Below, piece by piece: positions 10,246 to 19,187 of a DNA stretch of 64,000 nucleotides. A program made the position numbers and the translations under genes. This DNA is from Sphingomonas sp. 35-24ZXX. Lineage in GTDB: Bacteria > Pseudomonadota > Alphaproteobacteria > Sphingomonadales > Sphingomonadaceae. Under the pieces are notes generated by a model, which was given only the letters and a program-made list of their open reading frames with translations, ran no database searches and was not told where the DNA came from. How positions within the stretch are numbered: position 1 is the stretch's first letter; every line of letters begins with the position of its first letter. The stretch lies in NCBI RefSeq assembly GCF_000786215.1, contig NZ_JROG01000001.1, positions 1 through 64,000 on the forward strand. Reading direction: 5' to 3'.

Positions 10246-11556
10246 TCAAAGCTCCGGATAGATGGGGAAGCGGTCGCACAGCGCTTCGACGCGCTGACGG
10301 ACAGCGGCCTCGACTTCCGGATCGCCATGTTCGCCCTTCTGGCGCAGGCCATCGAGCACGTCGGCAATCATGTCACCGATCTCGCGAAATTCGGCGACGC
10401 CAAAGCCGCGCGTGGTGCCCGCAGGGCTGCCGACGCGGATGCCGCTGGTCTTGGTCGGCGGCAGCGGATCGAAGGGGATGCCGTTCTTGTTGCAGGTGAT
10501 GCCCGCACGCTCGAGCGCCTCGTCGGCATCCTTGCCGGTGACGCCCAGCGGGCGCAGATCGACCAGCGCCAGGTGGGTGTCGGTACCGCCCGCGACGAGG
10601 TCCGCACCGCGTTCCTTGAGGCGGCTGGCCAGCGCCTTGGCATTGTCGATGACCGCGCGCGAATAGCTCTTGAACTCAGGCGTCAGCGCCTCGCCGAACG
10701 CGACGGCCTTGGCGGCGATGACATGCATCAGCGGGCCGCCCTGCAGACCCGGGAACACCGCCGAGTTGAGCTTCTTGGCGAGCGCCTCGTCATTGGTGAG
10801 GATCATGCCACCGCGCGGACCGCGCAGCGTCTTGTGCGTGGTGGTGGTGGCGACATGCGCGTGCGGGAAGGGCGAGGGGTGGACGCCTGCGGCGACGAGT
10901 CCCGCAAAGTGCGCCATGTCGACCTGGAAATAGGCACCGACCTCATCGGCAATCGCGCGGAACTTGGCGAAATCGATGTGGCGCGGATAGGCCGAGCCGC
11001 CCGCGAAGATCAGCTTGGGCTTGTGCTCCAGCGCCAGACGACGGACTTCGTCATAATCGATCAAATGCGTGTCGGGGGTGACGCCATACTGGATGGCGTT
11101 GAACCACTTGCCCGACATCGCGGCGCGCGCGCCGTGCGTCAGATGGCCGCCGGCATCGAGCGACATGCCCAGGATGGTGTCGCCCGGCTTGATCAGCGCC
11201 AGCAGCACCGCGCCATTGGCCTGCGCACCCGAATGCGGCTGGACATTGGCATAGGCGCAGCCGAACAGCTGGCAGGCGCGATCGATGGCGAGCTTCTCGA
11301 CATCGTCCGAAGGCTCGCAGCCCTGGTAATAGCGCTTGCCGGGATAGCCTTCGGCATACTTGTTGGTGAACACCGATCCTTGCGCTTCCAGCACCGCTTT
11401 GGAGACGATGTTTTCCGATGCGATCAGCTCGATCTGTTTCTTCTCGCGGCGCACTTCCTTGGCAATGGCAGCGGCCACGGCAGGGTCGGTGGCGGCAAGG
11501 CCTTCGCTGAAAAAGCCGGAAGAACGAATTTCATGGATCGCAGGGTTGGTGGACAT
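10246..11556 (-). CDS. glyA: Serine hydroxymethyltransferase
   Basis: PLP enzyme that interconverts serine and glycine and loads tetrahydrofolate with a one-carbon unit; 436 residues, typical of SHMT. The Schiff-base lysine is K242 in [16 protein letters not shown]. Other family motifs are [10 protein letters not shown] (about 43-52), the QPHSGAQAN loop (106-114) and DMAHFAGL. It heads the stretch glyA-small protein-nrdR-trmJ and follows rpiB by 52 bases, so all are probably one transcript. Confidence 0.98.
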   Translation of the reverse strand: MSTNPAIHEIRSSGFFSEGLAATDPAVAAAIAKEVRREKKQIELIASENIVSKAVLEAQGSVFTNKYAEGYPGKRYYQGCEPSDDVEKLAIDRACQLFGCAYANVQPHSGAQANGAVLLALIKPGDTILGMSLDAGGHLTHGARAAMSGKWFNAIQYGVTPDTHLIDYDEVRRLALEHKPKLIFAGGSAYPRHIDFAKFRAIADEVGAYFQVDMAHFAGLVAAGVHPSPFPHAHVATTTTHKTLRGPRGGMILTNDEALAKKLNSAVFPGLQGGPLMHVIAAKAVAFGEALTPEFKSYSRAVIDNAKALASRLKERGADLVAGGTDTHLALVDLRPLGVTGKDADEALERAGITCNKNGIPFDPLPPTKTSGIRVGSPAGTTRGFGVAEFREIGDMIADVLDGLRQKGEHGDPEVEAAVRQRVEALCDRFPIYPEL

Positions 11557-11608
11557 TCAAGGCTCCATCGGGACAGGCCCCATTTGGGGGACTGGGATTC
11601 GGGTTGTA

Positions 11609-12055
11609 TCAGGCCGGGGTCAATTTGGCGACGCGCCTTTCGTGGCGGCCGCCCTCGAAGGGCGTGGCAAGGAAGGTGGCAAGGCAGTCCTTGGCGGTAT
11701 CGATACCGATCAGCCGCGCACCCATCGCGATGACGTTGGCGTTGTTGTGCTGGCGCGACAGGCTGGCGGAAAGATGGTCGGAGACAAGCGCGCAGCGGCA
11801 GGCCGGGTTGCGGTTGACCGCGATCGAGATGCCGATTCCCGATCCGCACAGGGCGACGCCGAACTCGGCCTGGCCGCCTGCGACATGATCGGCCAGCTTG
11901 AAGCCGTAATCGGGGTAATCGACGCTGTCGGCACTGTCGGGGCCAAGGTCGGTGACGCTATGGCCCTGCTCGCGCAGCCACGCGGCCAGCTCTGCCTTGA
12001 GGCCGACCGCGGCATGATCGGATGCCAGCGCGATGGTGCGGGGGGACAGGGTCAT
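11609..12055 (-). CDS. rpiB: Ribose-5-phosphate isomerase B
   Basis: Interconverts ribose-5-phosphate and ribulose-5-phosphate in the pentose phosphate pathway. The 148-residue protein shows the RpiB pattern ALASDHAAVGLK at the N-terminus, the active-site cysteine in ALCGSGIGISIAVNR (about residue 70), and HNNANVIAMGARLIG. First gene of the rpiB-glyA-nrdR arrangement, which links pentose, folate and deoxynucleotide supply. Start is the ATG at 12055. Confidence 0.95.
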   Translation of the reverse strand: MTLSPRTIALASDHAAVGLKAELAAWLREQGHSVTDLGPDSADSVDYPDYGFKLADHVAGGQAEFGVALCGSGIGISIAVNRNPACRCALVSDHLSASLSRQHNNANVIAMGARLIGIDTAKDCLATFLATPFEGGRHERRVAKLTPA

Positions 12056-12184
12056 GATCAGCGATCCGGGTCAGTTCATGGGCCGCGGGCGATTCCCCGC
12101 TTCGCGCGCTATCTAGGCGACCGTGCGGCGCGATGCCACCAGTGATTGTGGGTCGGTGGCAGTTTTATGACGGGGCCAGATGGC

Positions 12185-13645
12185 TCAGAACAGCCCCGGC
12201 ACCTCCCGCTGCGCCGGGCTGGGGGCGTCGGGAACCAGCAATTCGCGGTCGCTGGCGATCATGCCGCGCTGCGACTGGCCCGCGATATTGCCCGATGGCC
12301 CGCTCAAGGTGATCGCGGTGCAGCTGCGCCCGGCGAGGAAATCGAGCGCGCCACGGATCGAGGCTTCCTGCGGATCGCCCAGGGGCCGGGTCAGGTCGTC
12401 CGCCGCCTGGCAGGTGACGTCGAGCGTGCTGGCCAGGCCGTTGAAATATTCGCCCTGGTTGCGGCTGTTGACCGAACTGAAGGCGACCACGCGCACCCGG
12501 TCGTCGCAGGCACTGCGATCGAGCGCGATCTGCCCGACCGGCTTGCCGAAGGTGTTCGCCCCGATGAGCGCGAGATTGCGGCCGAAATAGGGGGCCATCG
12601 AGTTGATCACCAGTTCGCTGGCGGACGCGGTGGCACCGGTGCCGATGAAGGCGATCTTGACCGGGCTCACCGATTCGGCGCGCGGGGCAAAGAACACATT
12701 CTCGTTGCGCGATGCCTTGGATGCCCGGAAGCGAACGCCGGAATACAGCTCGCTGGAAGAGCGGTTGCCGCCCAGCAGATCGCCCATCAGCTCCGCCGTC
12801 GAGACCAGCCCGCCGCCATTGTAGCGAAAATCGATGATGAATTCGGTGATGCCCGCGCTGCGGAAGCTGGCAAAGGCCTGGCGCAGCGGCGCATCGGCCG
12901 AGGAAATGAAGGTGCGCAGGTTGATATAGCCGATCTGGCGGCCGCCATCCTGGATGATCCGCGAGCCATAGCGGCTGGAGACGGCGGGCAGATCGAACAC
13001 CGCCTTGGTCACGCTGACCTCGCGCGATACGCCATTGCGTGCCAGCCGCAGCACCCGGGTGAGGCCGGCAGTATTGGGGCCCAGCGCGGTCGTCACGCCC
13101 GCCGAGCCTTCGGCGGAAATGATATCGCTGACGGTGCGCAGGTTGGCGCTGCTGGTGCCGATCGCCGTGATCTCGTCACCCCGGTCGATCCCTGCGGCCA
13201 GGCCCGGCGCACCTTCAAAGGCTTCGCTGATCAACACCCGGCGGGCCGTCGCATCGATCGCGAGACGGATGCCGATCCCGGCGCTCTCGCCGCTCGCGAG
13301 AAAGGCATTTTCTTCCGCGATCGAGGTAATGAAGGTGAAGAACCGGTCCTTGCCCTGCGACCGGGCGGTGGCGGTGAGCGCATCGATATAGCCCTGCACC
13401 GTGGTGAAGCTGCCGGGATTGGCGCTGGTCACCAGCAGTTCGGGGAAGAGATACCATTCGTCGAGCACCTCTCGGGCGAAGGTCTGGCGGTTGGCAAGCG
13501 AACAGGTGGGGCTGGGCGTCGGGCTGGGGGCAGGGGCCGCTGCCACCGGAGTGGGCGTTGGCGCAGATGCGCTGTTGCCGCCACCACCTCCGCATCCGGT
13601 GAGCAGCAGGGCAGAGCTGGCCAGCAGGCCGACGAGATGGCGCAT
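12185..13645 (-). CDS. S41 family peptidase, lipoprotein
   Basis: C-terminal-processing-type serine protease of 486 residues from the ATG at 13645. The N-terminus is a lipoprotein signal (MRHLVGLLASSALLLTGCGG) with the lipidated Cys at about 17 and a Pro/Ala/Thr linker. A PDZ-like region (AAGIDRGDEITAIG, about 170-210) precedes the S41 catalytic core, with the nucleophile region GTGATASASELVINS and the catalytic Lys in NTFGKPVGQI; IIDFRYNGGG is also typical. It presumably degrades or trims periplasmic proteins while anchored to a membrane. The frame stays open far upstream through the next gene, but that part is antisense noise. Substrate unknown. Confidence 0.88.
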   Translation of the reverse strand: MRHLVGLLASSALLLTGCGGGGGNSASAPTPTPVAAAPAPSPTPSPTCSLANRQTFAREVLDEWYLFPELLVTSANPGSFTTVQGYIDALTATARSQGKDRFFTFITSIAEENAFLASGESAGIGIRLAIDATARRVLISEAFEGAPGLAAGIDRGDEITAIGTSSANLRTVSDIISAEGSAGVTTALGPNTAGLTRVLRLARNGVSREVSVTKAVFDLPAVSSRYGSRIIQDGGRQIGYINLRTFISSADAPLRQAFASFRSAGITEFIIDFRYNGGGLVSTAELMGDLLGGNRSSSELYSGVRFRASKASRNENVFFAPRAESVSPVKIAFIGTGATASASELVINSMAPYFGRNLALIGANTFGKPVGQIALDRSACDDRVRVVAFSSVNSRNQGEYFNGLASTLDVTCQAADDLTRPLGDPQEASIRGALDFLAGRSCTAITLSGPSGNIAGQSQRGMIASDRELLVPDAPSPAQREVPGLF

Positions 13646-13701
13646 GTATCTGTGTGTCCAAACGAACGGTGATGACCCGTACATTAGGGCGGCACGCGCG
13701 C

Positions 13702-14259
13702 TCAGGCGACAGGTTTTTGCGTTTCTCGCTGATGGAGCGCCAGGTTCTCGGTGCGGATCCTGACGAACAGGATTCCGGCGTTGAGCACGGTCCACAGCAT
13801 CGCGATGCGAAAATGACCGAAGATCAGCGGGATCGTGAGGATTTCGAGCGTCACTACCCAGTAGTTCGGGTGCCGGACCAGTCGATAGGGGCCGCCGCTG
13901 ATTCGCGGGAAATCGGGCGAAGAGATGATCCGTGTGGTCCAGTAGGGCCCCAGCGTTGCCAGCACCCACAGCCGGGCGATCTGCAGCAGCGCGAAGACGA
14001 CCAGCAACGGCCACAGCATCGGCGCTTGCGGCGGCGTGATCAGCCACAAGGCGAGCAGGAAGCTCGCGTGGATGCCGACCATCAGCGGATAATGGCTGCG
14101 GCCAAATTCGACCGCGCCGCGCGCCAGCAGCGCCTTGGTGTTGCGCTGGGCATAGACCAGCTCCAGCAGCCTTTGCGCGGTGAGCAACGCGAGAACGGCC
14201 CAGGCCGCCGCCCAGCCGGGCGTCCACACAAAAGGCGCAAGCTCGGCGATGCCCATCAT
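13702..14259 (-). CDS. ICMT-type (isoprenylcysteine carboxyl methyltransferase family) O-methyltransferase
   Basis: Polytopic membrane protein of 185 residues with about four to five hydrophobic helices and the ICMT signature GGPYRLVRHPNYWVVTLE followed by IRTENLAL. Its ATG overlaps the stop of the type III polyketide synthase (ATGA), so the two proteins are probably made together. In Bacillus (BpsA/BpsB) and Streptomyces (SrsA/SrsB) the same pairing makes alkylpyrone or alkylresorcinol methyl ethers, so this enzyme likely methylates the polyketide product in the membrane. That link is inferred from context; substrate unproven. Confidence 0.8.
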   Translation of the reverse strand: MMGIAELAPFVWTPGWAAAWAVLALLTAQRLLELVYAQRNTKALLARGAVEFGRSHYPLMVGIHASFLLALWLITPPQAPMLWPLLVVFALLQIARLWVLATLGPYWTTRIISSPDFPRISGGPYRLVRHPNYWVVTLEILTIPLIFGHFRIAMLWTVLNAGILFVRIRTENLALHQRETQKPVA

Positions 14260-15287
14260 CGGTGCAGCACCCCCATCGCACCGGTGAAGCCGGGGCCGAG
14301 CGCGGTCATCAGCAGCGGGCCGGTTGCGCCGCTCGCCAGAATCCGCTCGAGCACGAAGTGCACCGTGGGCGACGACATGTTGCCATGATCGGCCAGCACC
14401 CCGCGGGTCATCGCCAGCCCCTGCGGCAGGTGGTCGAAACACTCTTCGAGCGCATCGATCACCTTGCGCCCGCCGGGATGGCATGCGGGCTCGGTGAGGC
14501 TGGCCTTGTCCAGCCCCTCGCGCGCCAGAAAGCCATCGACCACCGGGGCGAAATGCTCGCGCACGAAACTCGGCAGGTCGCGCGACAGGATGAGGCCCAA
14601 GCCCATCGTGTCGACATCCCAGCCCATCATCGCGCGGCTGTCGGGCCAGGTGTGCTGGGCAAAATTCCCGAGCGCCGGGCCGTCGCCATCCGCCGACACC
14701 ACCACCGCGCTCGCGCCATCGGCAAACAGGGTGGACGCGATTATCGCCTTCTTTTCCATATCGCCGAAGCGGAAGGCGAGCGAGCACAGTTCGAGCGTGA
14801 GCAACAGCACGCGGCGTCCGGGGTCCGCGCGGACCATGTCTGCTGCGACCTGCAGCCCCAGCACGCCGCCCGCACAGCCATAGCCGAACAAGGGCAGGCA
14901 CATCGCGTTCGGCCTGAAGCCCATCGGTTCCAGCATCTGGCTGGGGATCGATGGCGTGGCGATGCCGGTGGAGGACACGCAGACGATGACGTCGATCTGG
15001 TCCGGGGCGAGCCCGGCCCTGGCCAGCGCCTTGCTCGCCGCTTGCTCCAGCAGCTTCTGCCCTTCGGCGAGGTACACCGCATTGCGCTGGGGGAAATCGG
15101 CGCTGCCCAGATAGAATTCGGGCGGCTGCACGATCGCGCGGCTGTTCACCCCGGTGCTGTCATAGATCGCCGCGACGCGCGCGGGAAGACCACGAGGGCT
15201 CGCGCTCGCCACGACATCGCGGACCTGGTGCTGGGTGATCGCATGCGGCGGAACCAGGGTGGCGATGGACTGGATGCGGGGCAACAT
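14256..15287 (-). CDS. Type III polyketide synthase
   Basis: Chalcone synthase-like homodimeric ketosynthase of 343 residues. The catalytic triad is visible: Cys138 in FGYGCAGGV, His270 in ACHPGGRKV and Asn303 in DHGNMSSPT. The start is the ATG at 15287 (MLPRIQSIATLVPPHAITQH), matching the normal beginning of the family; the longer frame from 15389 adds a basic tail without homology. Length and sequence style resemble bacterial alkylpyrone/alkylresorcinol synthases (BpsA, SrsA, ArsB group) that extend fatty acyl starters with malonyl-CoA. It is translationally coupled to the ICMT-type methyltransferase and divergent from trxB. Product class is inference. Confidence 0.93.
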   Translation of the reverse strand: MLPRIQSIATLVPPHAITQHQVRDVVASASPRGLPARVAAIYDSTGVNSRAIVQPPEFYLGSADFPQRNAVYLAEGQKLLEQAASKALARAGLAPDQIDVIVCVSSTGIATPSIPSQMLEPMGFRPNAMCLPLFGYGCAGGVLGLQVAADMVRADPGRRVLLLTLELCSLAFRFGDMEKKAIIASTLFADGASAVVVSADGDGPALGNFAQHTWPDSRAMMGWDVDTMGLGLILSRDLPSFVREHFAPVVDGFLAREGLDKASLTEPACHPGGRKVIDALEECFDHLPQGLAMTRGVLADHGNMSSPTVHFVLERILASGATGPLLMTALGPGFTGAMGVLHR

Positions 15288-15507
15288 CGGCTTTAGGTGG
15301 CGCTGCGCCGGGGCCTTGGCAAGGGAATAGAACGGGGAGCGGCACAATCGCGCCCGCCTCGCGAATCCACCTTGGCAGGCCCGCGACAAATTGCTTTAGC
15401 CTCGGGCCAACTTAATCTTGTGCCGCGTGTCCGTGCTGCGCCTCTTGCGGGCGGAGCCACCGCGTTCCACATGCCGTATCCGTCATTCATCAGAAAGCCG
15501 CTTTGCC

Positions 15508-16473
15508 ATGTCCGAAACGATCAAGACCCGCATGCTGATCCTGGGCTCCGGCCCCGCAGGTCTCTCCGCCGCGATCTATGGCGCGCGCGCGGGCCTCAAG
15601 CCCATCGTCGTGCAGGGTCTGCAGCCGGGTGGGCAGCTGACCATCACCACCGATGTCGAGAACTATCCCGGCTTCCGCGATGTCGTGCAGGGCCCTTGGC
15701 TGATGCAGGAAATGCAGGCGCAGGCCGAACATGTCGGCACCACGATGATCTATGACACCATCGTTTCGGTGGATCTGTCGCGCCGTCCGTTCCGCCTGAC
15801 CGGCGATGGCGGCACGGTGTACGAGGCAGAGACTTTGGTGATCGCCACCGGCGCGCAGGCCAAGTGGCTCGGCGCACCCGGCGAGCAGGAACTGGGCGGC
15901 AAGGGCGTTTCAGCCTGCGCGACCTGCGACGGCTTCTTCTATCGCGGCAAGAAGGTTGCGGTGATCGGCGGCGGCAACACCGCGGTCGAAGAGGCTCTGT
16001 ACCTCACCAACCATTCGGACAATGTGACGCTGATCCACCGCCGCGATTCGCTGCGCGCCGAAAAGATCCTGCAGGAGCGCCTGTTCGCCAACCCCAAGAT
16101 CAATGTTCTGTGGAACAAGGGCGTCGAGCGCTTCGTCGGCGGCGGCGAGCCCCATGGCCTTGTCGGCATCGACCTCAAGGACACGGTGACCGGCGAAACC
16201 TCGCACCTCGCGGTCGACGGCGGCTTCGTCGCCATCGGCCACGCGCCTGCCACCGAACTGTTCAAGGGTCACCTGCCGCTCGACCGTGACGGCTATATCG
16301 AAGTGACCCCGGGTACGCCGTTCACCAGCGTCCCTGGCGTGTTCGCCTGCGGCGACGTGATGGACAAGGTCTACCGCCAGGCGGTGACCGCGGCGGGCAC
16401 CGGCTGCATGGCCGCGCTGGATGTCGAGCGGTTCCTCGCGGAAGCGGACTTCGAGGCGATTGCGGCGGAGTAA
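15508..16473 (+). CDS. trxB: Thioredoxin-disulfide reductase
   Basis: FAD enzyme that passes electrons from NADPH to thioredoxin. The 321-residue protein has the FAD motif GSGPAG (13-18), the redox-active Cys137-Ala-Thr-Cys140, the NADPH motif GGGNTAVE (154-161) and the C-terminal CGDVMDKVYRQAVTAAGTG. Start at the ATG at 15508 (MSETIKTRML), since the longer frame from 15418 has no homology. Followed by REP-like palindromes. Confidence 0.97.
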   Translation: MSETIKTRMLILGSGPAGLSAAIYGARAGLKPIVVQGLQPGGQLTITTDVENYPGFRDVVQGPWLMQEMQAQAEHVGTTMIYDTIVSVDLSRRPFRLTGDGGTVYEAETLVIATGAQAKWLGAPGEQELGGKGVSACATCDGFFYRGKKVAVIGGGNTAVEEALYLTNHSDNVTLIHRRDSLRAEKILQERLFANPKINVLWNKGVERFVGGGEPHGLVGIDLKDTVTGETSHLAVDGGFVAIGHAPATELFKGHLPLDRDGYIEVTPGTPFTSVPGVFACGDVMDKVYRQAVTAAGTGCMAALDVERFLAEADFEAIAAE

Positions 16474-16488
16474 ACCGCAGTATTTCCC

Positions 16489-16569
16489 CGTCATTCCCGC
16501 GAACGCGGGAATCCCGCTATTGCGCGAACATCGAGTAGAAGCGGGACCCCCGCCTTCGCGGGTTGACGA
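16489..16569. repeat. REP-like palindrome pair after trxB
   Basis: Two GC-rich hairpins: ATTCCCGCG-AA-CGCGGGAAT (16493-16512) and CCCGC-CTTC-GCGGG (16549-16562). They face each other, flanked by GTCA and TGAC. This is the style of dispersed intergenic repeats in sphingomonads; the first may also act as a terminator for trxB. Confidence 0.6.
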
Positions 16570-16617
16570 CATATGTTGGCGGCGAGAATTTGGGTGGCTA
16601 GGTTTGCTGAGCGCGGC

Positions 16618-17295
16618 TCATTCTTTACGATAGAGGCGGCTCGCAACCTCGGGGTTAAGCTCATATTTGTCCGGCAGTAAAGGTACGAACGGGGCGAAGG
16701 CGGCGTCAAGCTTCAAAGCATTTGCTTTCTCTTTGGAAATACAGGTGCCGCTATCTGGTACCATATCCTCGTCTACCGCCAGATACGCTGTCTGAGTTTT
16801 GGATTTATCGATAAATAATTTTCGATCTGGGAATGAATCAGAACCGGTATCTGCACATCCAATCGCATGAGCGATGATTAATTCATCGACTGTGCTCCAT
16901 TTTATGTTCCAGGATAGCTGATTTAGCTTATCAATAATACGGTCAATCTCTGCCGACGTTAGATTGAGCTCGATGCGAGCGACCTTTGGCTCCTCTGAAA
17001 TTTCCTCGTCATCCCTGTCAGGCGCATAAGCTATGGCCCTTCCACATCCATGGAAAAGAGAGTTTTGGACATACCAACTTATTCGAGCTTTACCTGTTCG
17101 TTCGATAATAATTTCGCGCTCGAGTGGGCAGTCGCCAAGCAACGCTAGCCGGCCATGCTCTACGCTACGGACATACATGATCCCTTTGACACCCTCGAGC
17201 CGGTTCGGCCCACCGCCGGAGGTTGCGGTGCCCAATGCTACACAGATCGCCATCAGTGTGGCTGTCATGACAGCTATCGCCGTGCCGCTTTGCAT
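16618..17295 (-). CDS. Hypothetical exported or membrane-anchored protein
   Basis: 225 residues that I do not recognise. The N-terminus has a hydrophobic stretch (about 6-25, AIAVMTATLMAICVALGTAT) fitting a signal peptide or anchor; the rest is hydrophilic, with several Cys (CPLE, HGCGRA, GCADTG, TCIS) and charged segments. Codon use appears less GC-rich than in neighbours, and the gene is bracketed by REP-like palindromes (16489-16569 and 17412-17613), which together suggest acquisition by transfer. No operon partner. Function unknown. Confidence 0.55.
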   Translation of the reverse strand: MQSGTAIAVMTATLMAICVALGTATSGGGPNRLEGVKGIMYVRSVEHGRLALLGDCPLEREIIIERTGKARISWYVQNSLFHGCGRAIAYAPDRDDEEISEEPKVARIELNLTSAEIDRIIDKLNQLSWNIKWSTVDELIIAHAIGCADTGSDSFPDRKLFIDKSKTQTAYLAVDEDMVPDSGTCISKEKANALKLDAAFAPFVPLLPDKYELNPEVASRLYRKE

Positions 17296-17411
17296 GCGGT
17301 CATGGTAATATGCGGAAATAAAAATTGCACTGCTCTATTCTCGCCGCAGCGGCTTCTTGTTTGATGGATAAGCTGTTTTCCAGAAACGCCCCCTAGCCGC
17401 TATCCTCGTCC

Positions 17412-17500
17412 GTCATCTTGACCTTGTTTCAGGACGCATCGTGCTCCAACAGCCGACGGCGCGCCGGGAGAAGTGGGCCCTGAAACGAGTTCAGGGTGAC
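17412..17500. repeat. Large imperfect inverted repeat
   Basis: GTCATCTTGACCTTGTTTCAG (17412-17432) pairs imperfectly with CTGAAACGAGTTCAGGGTGAC (17480-17500). The style is that of intergenic repeats common in sphingomonads (GTCACCCTGAAC-TGTTTCAGG). Confidence 0.55.
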
Positions 17501-17530
17501 GGGTTGGTATCCGGGTCGGTTGGCGCGAGG

Positions 17531-17613
17531 CCTTCGACAGGCTCAGGCTGAGCGGGGGTGGGTTGATTGCGCTTTACCTTGTTCGCTCTGCTGTTTTCCG
17601 GCGAAGGCCGGAA
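17531..17613. repeat. Two further REP-like palindromic units
   Basis: CCTTCGACAGGCTCAGGCTG followed by AGCGGG (17531-17556), and TTCCGGC-GAAG-GCCGGAA (17596-17613). The latter has the same core as the unit at 36464-36481, so it is a dispersed family. Together with 17412-17500 these fill the 378-base gap between the hypothetical gene and the hydrolase genes; no gene is seen there. Confidence 0.55.
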
Positions 17614-17673
17614 TCCAGTGCGGTTATCGTGTAACCTACCTCCTGGGCTCCGGCTTTTGCCGAACAACGGATG

Positions 17674-18495
17674 CTATTGAAGCGCCTCCAGTATCCGCGC
17701 CCGCAACCATGCCTTGTCGTCGGCGCTCGCAAAGCTGTGCGAGCCGCTGTCGAGGCGGGCCATCGTGATGTTCGGATTGGCGCGGGCGGGGGTGAAGGCT
17801 TCGCTGTCCCAGTGTTCGAGGAACCACAAAGCGGTGCGGTCGTGTTCGGCGACGAGTAGCTTCGTCGGCAGCGGCATCGCAGCCAGCGCCGCACCCAGCC
17901 GCGCCGCCAGCCCGGTGACCTCGGCCTTCGCGGTCGCCTGGCGCAATCCGCGCACCAGCTTGCCGAGGTTGACCCCGCCGCTCGCCAGCCGCCACAGTTC
18001 GCGCGGGTCTTTGAGCTTGGCAAGATAGCGGCTGCGGATCGCGCCTGCGGTCATCGTCGCAGCGGCTTCGTCCTCGTCGCTCTCGGCGCCGTCGGTCTCC
18101 AGCGTCCACATGTTGGCGAGGATCAGCGCGTCCACGCCCGCCGCCGGTCCGTAAAGCGCGAGCGAACTCGCCGCATCGCAATTGCCGAACGCCACCAGCC
18201 GGGTGAGCGAAGGGACGCGCGCGCGCATCGCCTGCACCGCTGCGGCGATATCGTCGGCGCTGGATCCAAAACCCGCGTTTGCGCCGCTGCTGTCGCCGAT
18301 GCCGCGTCGGTCATAGCGCATCACCGGATGGCCTGCCGCCGCGACCGCCGCGGCCAGCGCCGTCATCCCGGCATGCGCGCCCGAGCGGATTTCGTTGCCC
18401 CCGCTGACGATCAGCAGCCCGGTGGCGCCGTCCGCCTCGTCGAGCGTTGCGGCCAGTGTCTCGCCCGCGCAGGCAAAGGTGAAATGCTGCCTCAT
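17674..18495 (-). CDS. Hydrolase 1, exosortase A system-associated (alpha/beta-hydrolase fold)
   Basis: 273 residues from the ATG at 18495, which overlaps the stop of the upstream gene (ATGA). The fold signals are SGGNEIRSGAHAG (about 31-43), YDRRGIGDSSG (61-71) and the nucleophile elbow FGNCDAASS (103-111), in which Cys106 occupies the usual Ser position; LLVAEHD and a late His (SGSHSF) complete a possible triad. This matches the recalled family TIGR03100, found with XrtA/PEP-CTERM loci. It is last in the arm GNAT-ACP-hydrolase 2-hydrolase 1. The reaction is not known; thioesterase-like release from the carrier protein is a plausible guess only. Confidence 0.82.
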   Translation of the reverse strand: MRQHFTFACAGETLAATLDEADGATGLLIVSGGNEIRSGAHAGMTALAAAVAAAGHPVMRYDRRGIGDSSGANAGFGSSADDIAAAVQAMRARVPSLTRLVAFGNCDAASSLALYGPAAGVDALILANMWTLETDGAESDEDEAAATMTAGAIRSRYLAKLKDPRELWRLASGGVNLGKLVRGLRQATAKAEVTGLAARLGAALAAMPLPTKLLVAEHDRTALWFLEHWDSEAFTPARANPNITMARLDSGSHSFASADDKAWLRARILEALQ

Positions 18496-19187
18496 CCGCG
18501 CATCCAGCCCGCGATGTCTTGCGCCATCGCCGCCGCCATCGCGGGATCGTGCGCAGGCTCGGCGCGCAGCCACAGCGGTGCGCCGTCAATGCGTCCGTCG
18601 CATTCGAGCGGATCGTCGGCAAAGCGCACCAGCCGGATCGCGCCTCCGCCCGCCGGGGCTGCGCTGTCGAGCTCGCAGATCATGCAGGGCGAGAGGCTGT
18701 TGCCCGCAAGCTCGATGCCGTGCGCGCGTGCGCTTTCCATCAGAGCGTCGCTGCTGCTGGTGATGCCCGCTTCACGGTCGCTGGCAATCTTCGTGCGCAG
18801 CATCGTGCGCAGCAGCTGTCCGCCCTTGACCGGGGCCAGCCGCCATCGGGGCAGGTCGCCCAGCGCGCCGTCGATCAGCGCGCCGCCCCGGATTGACGCG
18901 ACATGGCTGACGGGCCCCAGTTGTTCGGCGCACGCGATGAGCGCGGCTTGCCACAGGCTGATGCTGGCATGCTCCAGCGGGGCGGGGCTTTCGTTGCAAC
19001 CGGGAAGATCGGGCAGCAGGCTGGCGACGCCAAGTTCGGCCAGCGTCCGCGCGCACTCCACCATCAGGTGGCGCACGCGGTTGGCCTCATCAAACAGCGG
19101 CGGCAGGATCAGCAGCTTCGGTGCATCGTCCGGCCCGAAGCGCAGGCACAGTTCGTCGTTGCCGTCGAACCGGTAAGCCCCAATCAC
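18492..19187 (-). CDS. Hydrolase 2, exosortase A system-associated (alpha/beta-hydrolase-like)
   Basis: 231 residues from a GTG at 19187 that overlaps the ACP stop (GTGA). ILPPLFDEANRVRHLM (about 27-42) and LLPDLPGCNESPAP (57-70) align with the recalled family TIGR03101 (hydrolase 2 of XrtA loci). The nucleophile elbow reads ASIRGGAL with Arg100 where Ser would be, so ordinary esterase activity is doubtful. It is translationally linked to the ACP before it and hydrolase 1 after it. Function unknown. Confidence 0.78.
   Translation of the reverse strand: MIGAYRFDGNDELCLRFGPDDAPKLLILPPLFDEANRVRHLMVECARTLAELGVASLLPDLPGCNESPAPLEHASISLWQAALIACAEQLGPVSHVASIRGGALIDGALGDLPRWRLAPVKGGQLLRTMLRTKIASDREAGITSSSDALMESARAHGIELAGNSLSPCMICELDSAAPAGGGAIRLVRFADDPLECDGRIDGAPLWLRAEPAHDPAMAAAMAQDIAGWMRG

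Noticed and set aside
10150-11733. Open frame of 527 codons antisense to glyA
   Set aside because: It lies wholly opposite a clear glyA; composition is that of a mirror frame of GC-rich coding DNA (Arg, Gly, Asp, His rich) and no domain is visible.
13646-14281. In-frame extension that would make the S41 protease 698 residues
   Set aside because: It covers the ICMT-type gene on the same strand in another frame; the lipoprotein signal at 13645 is a far better start.
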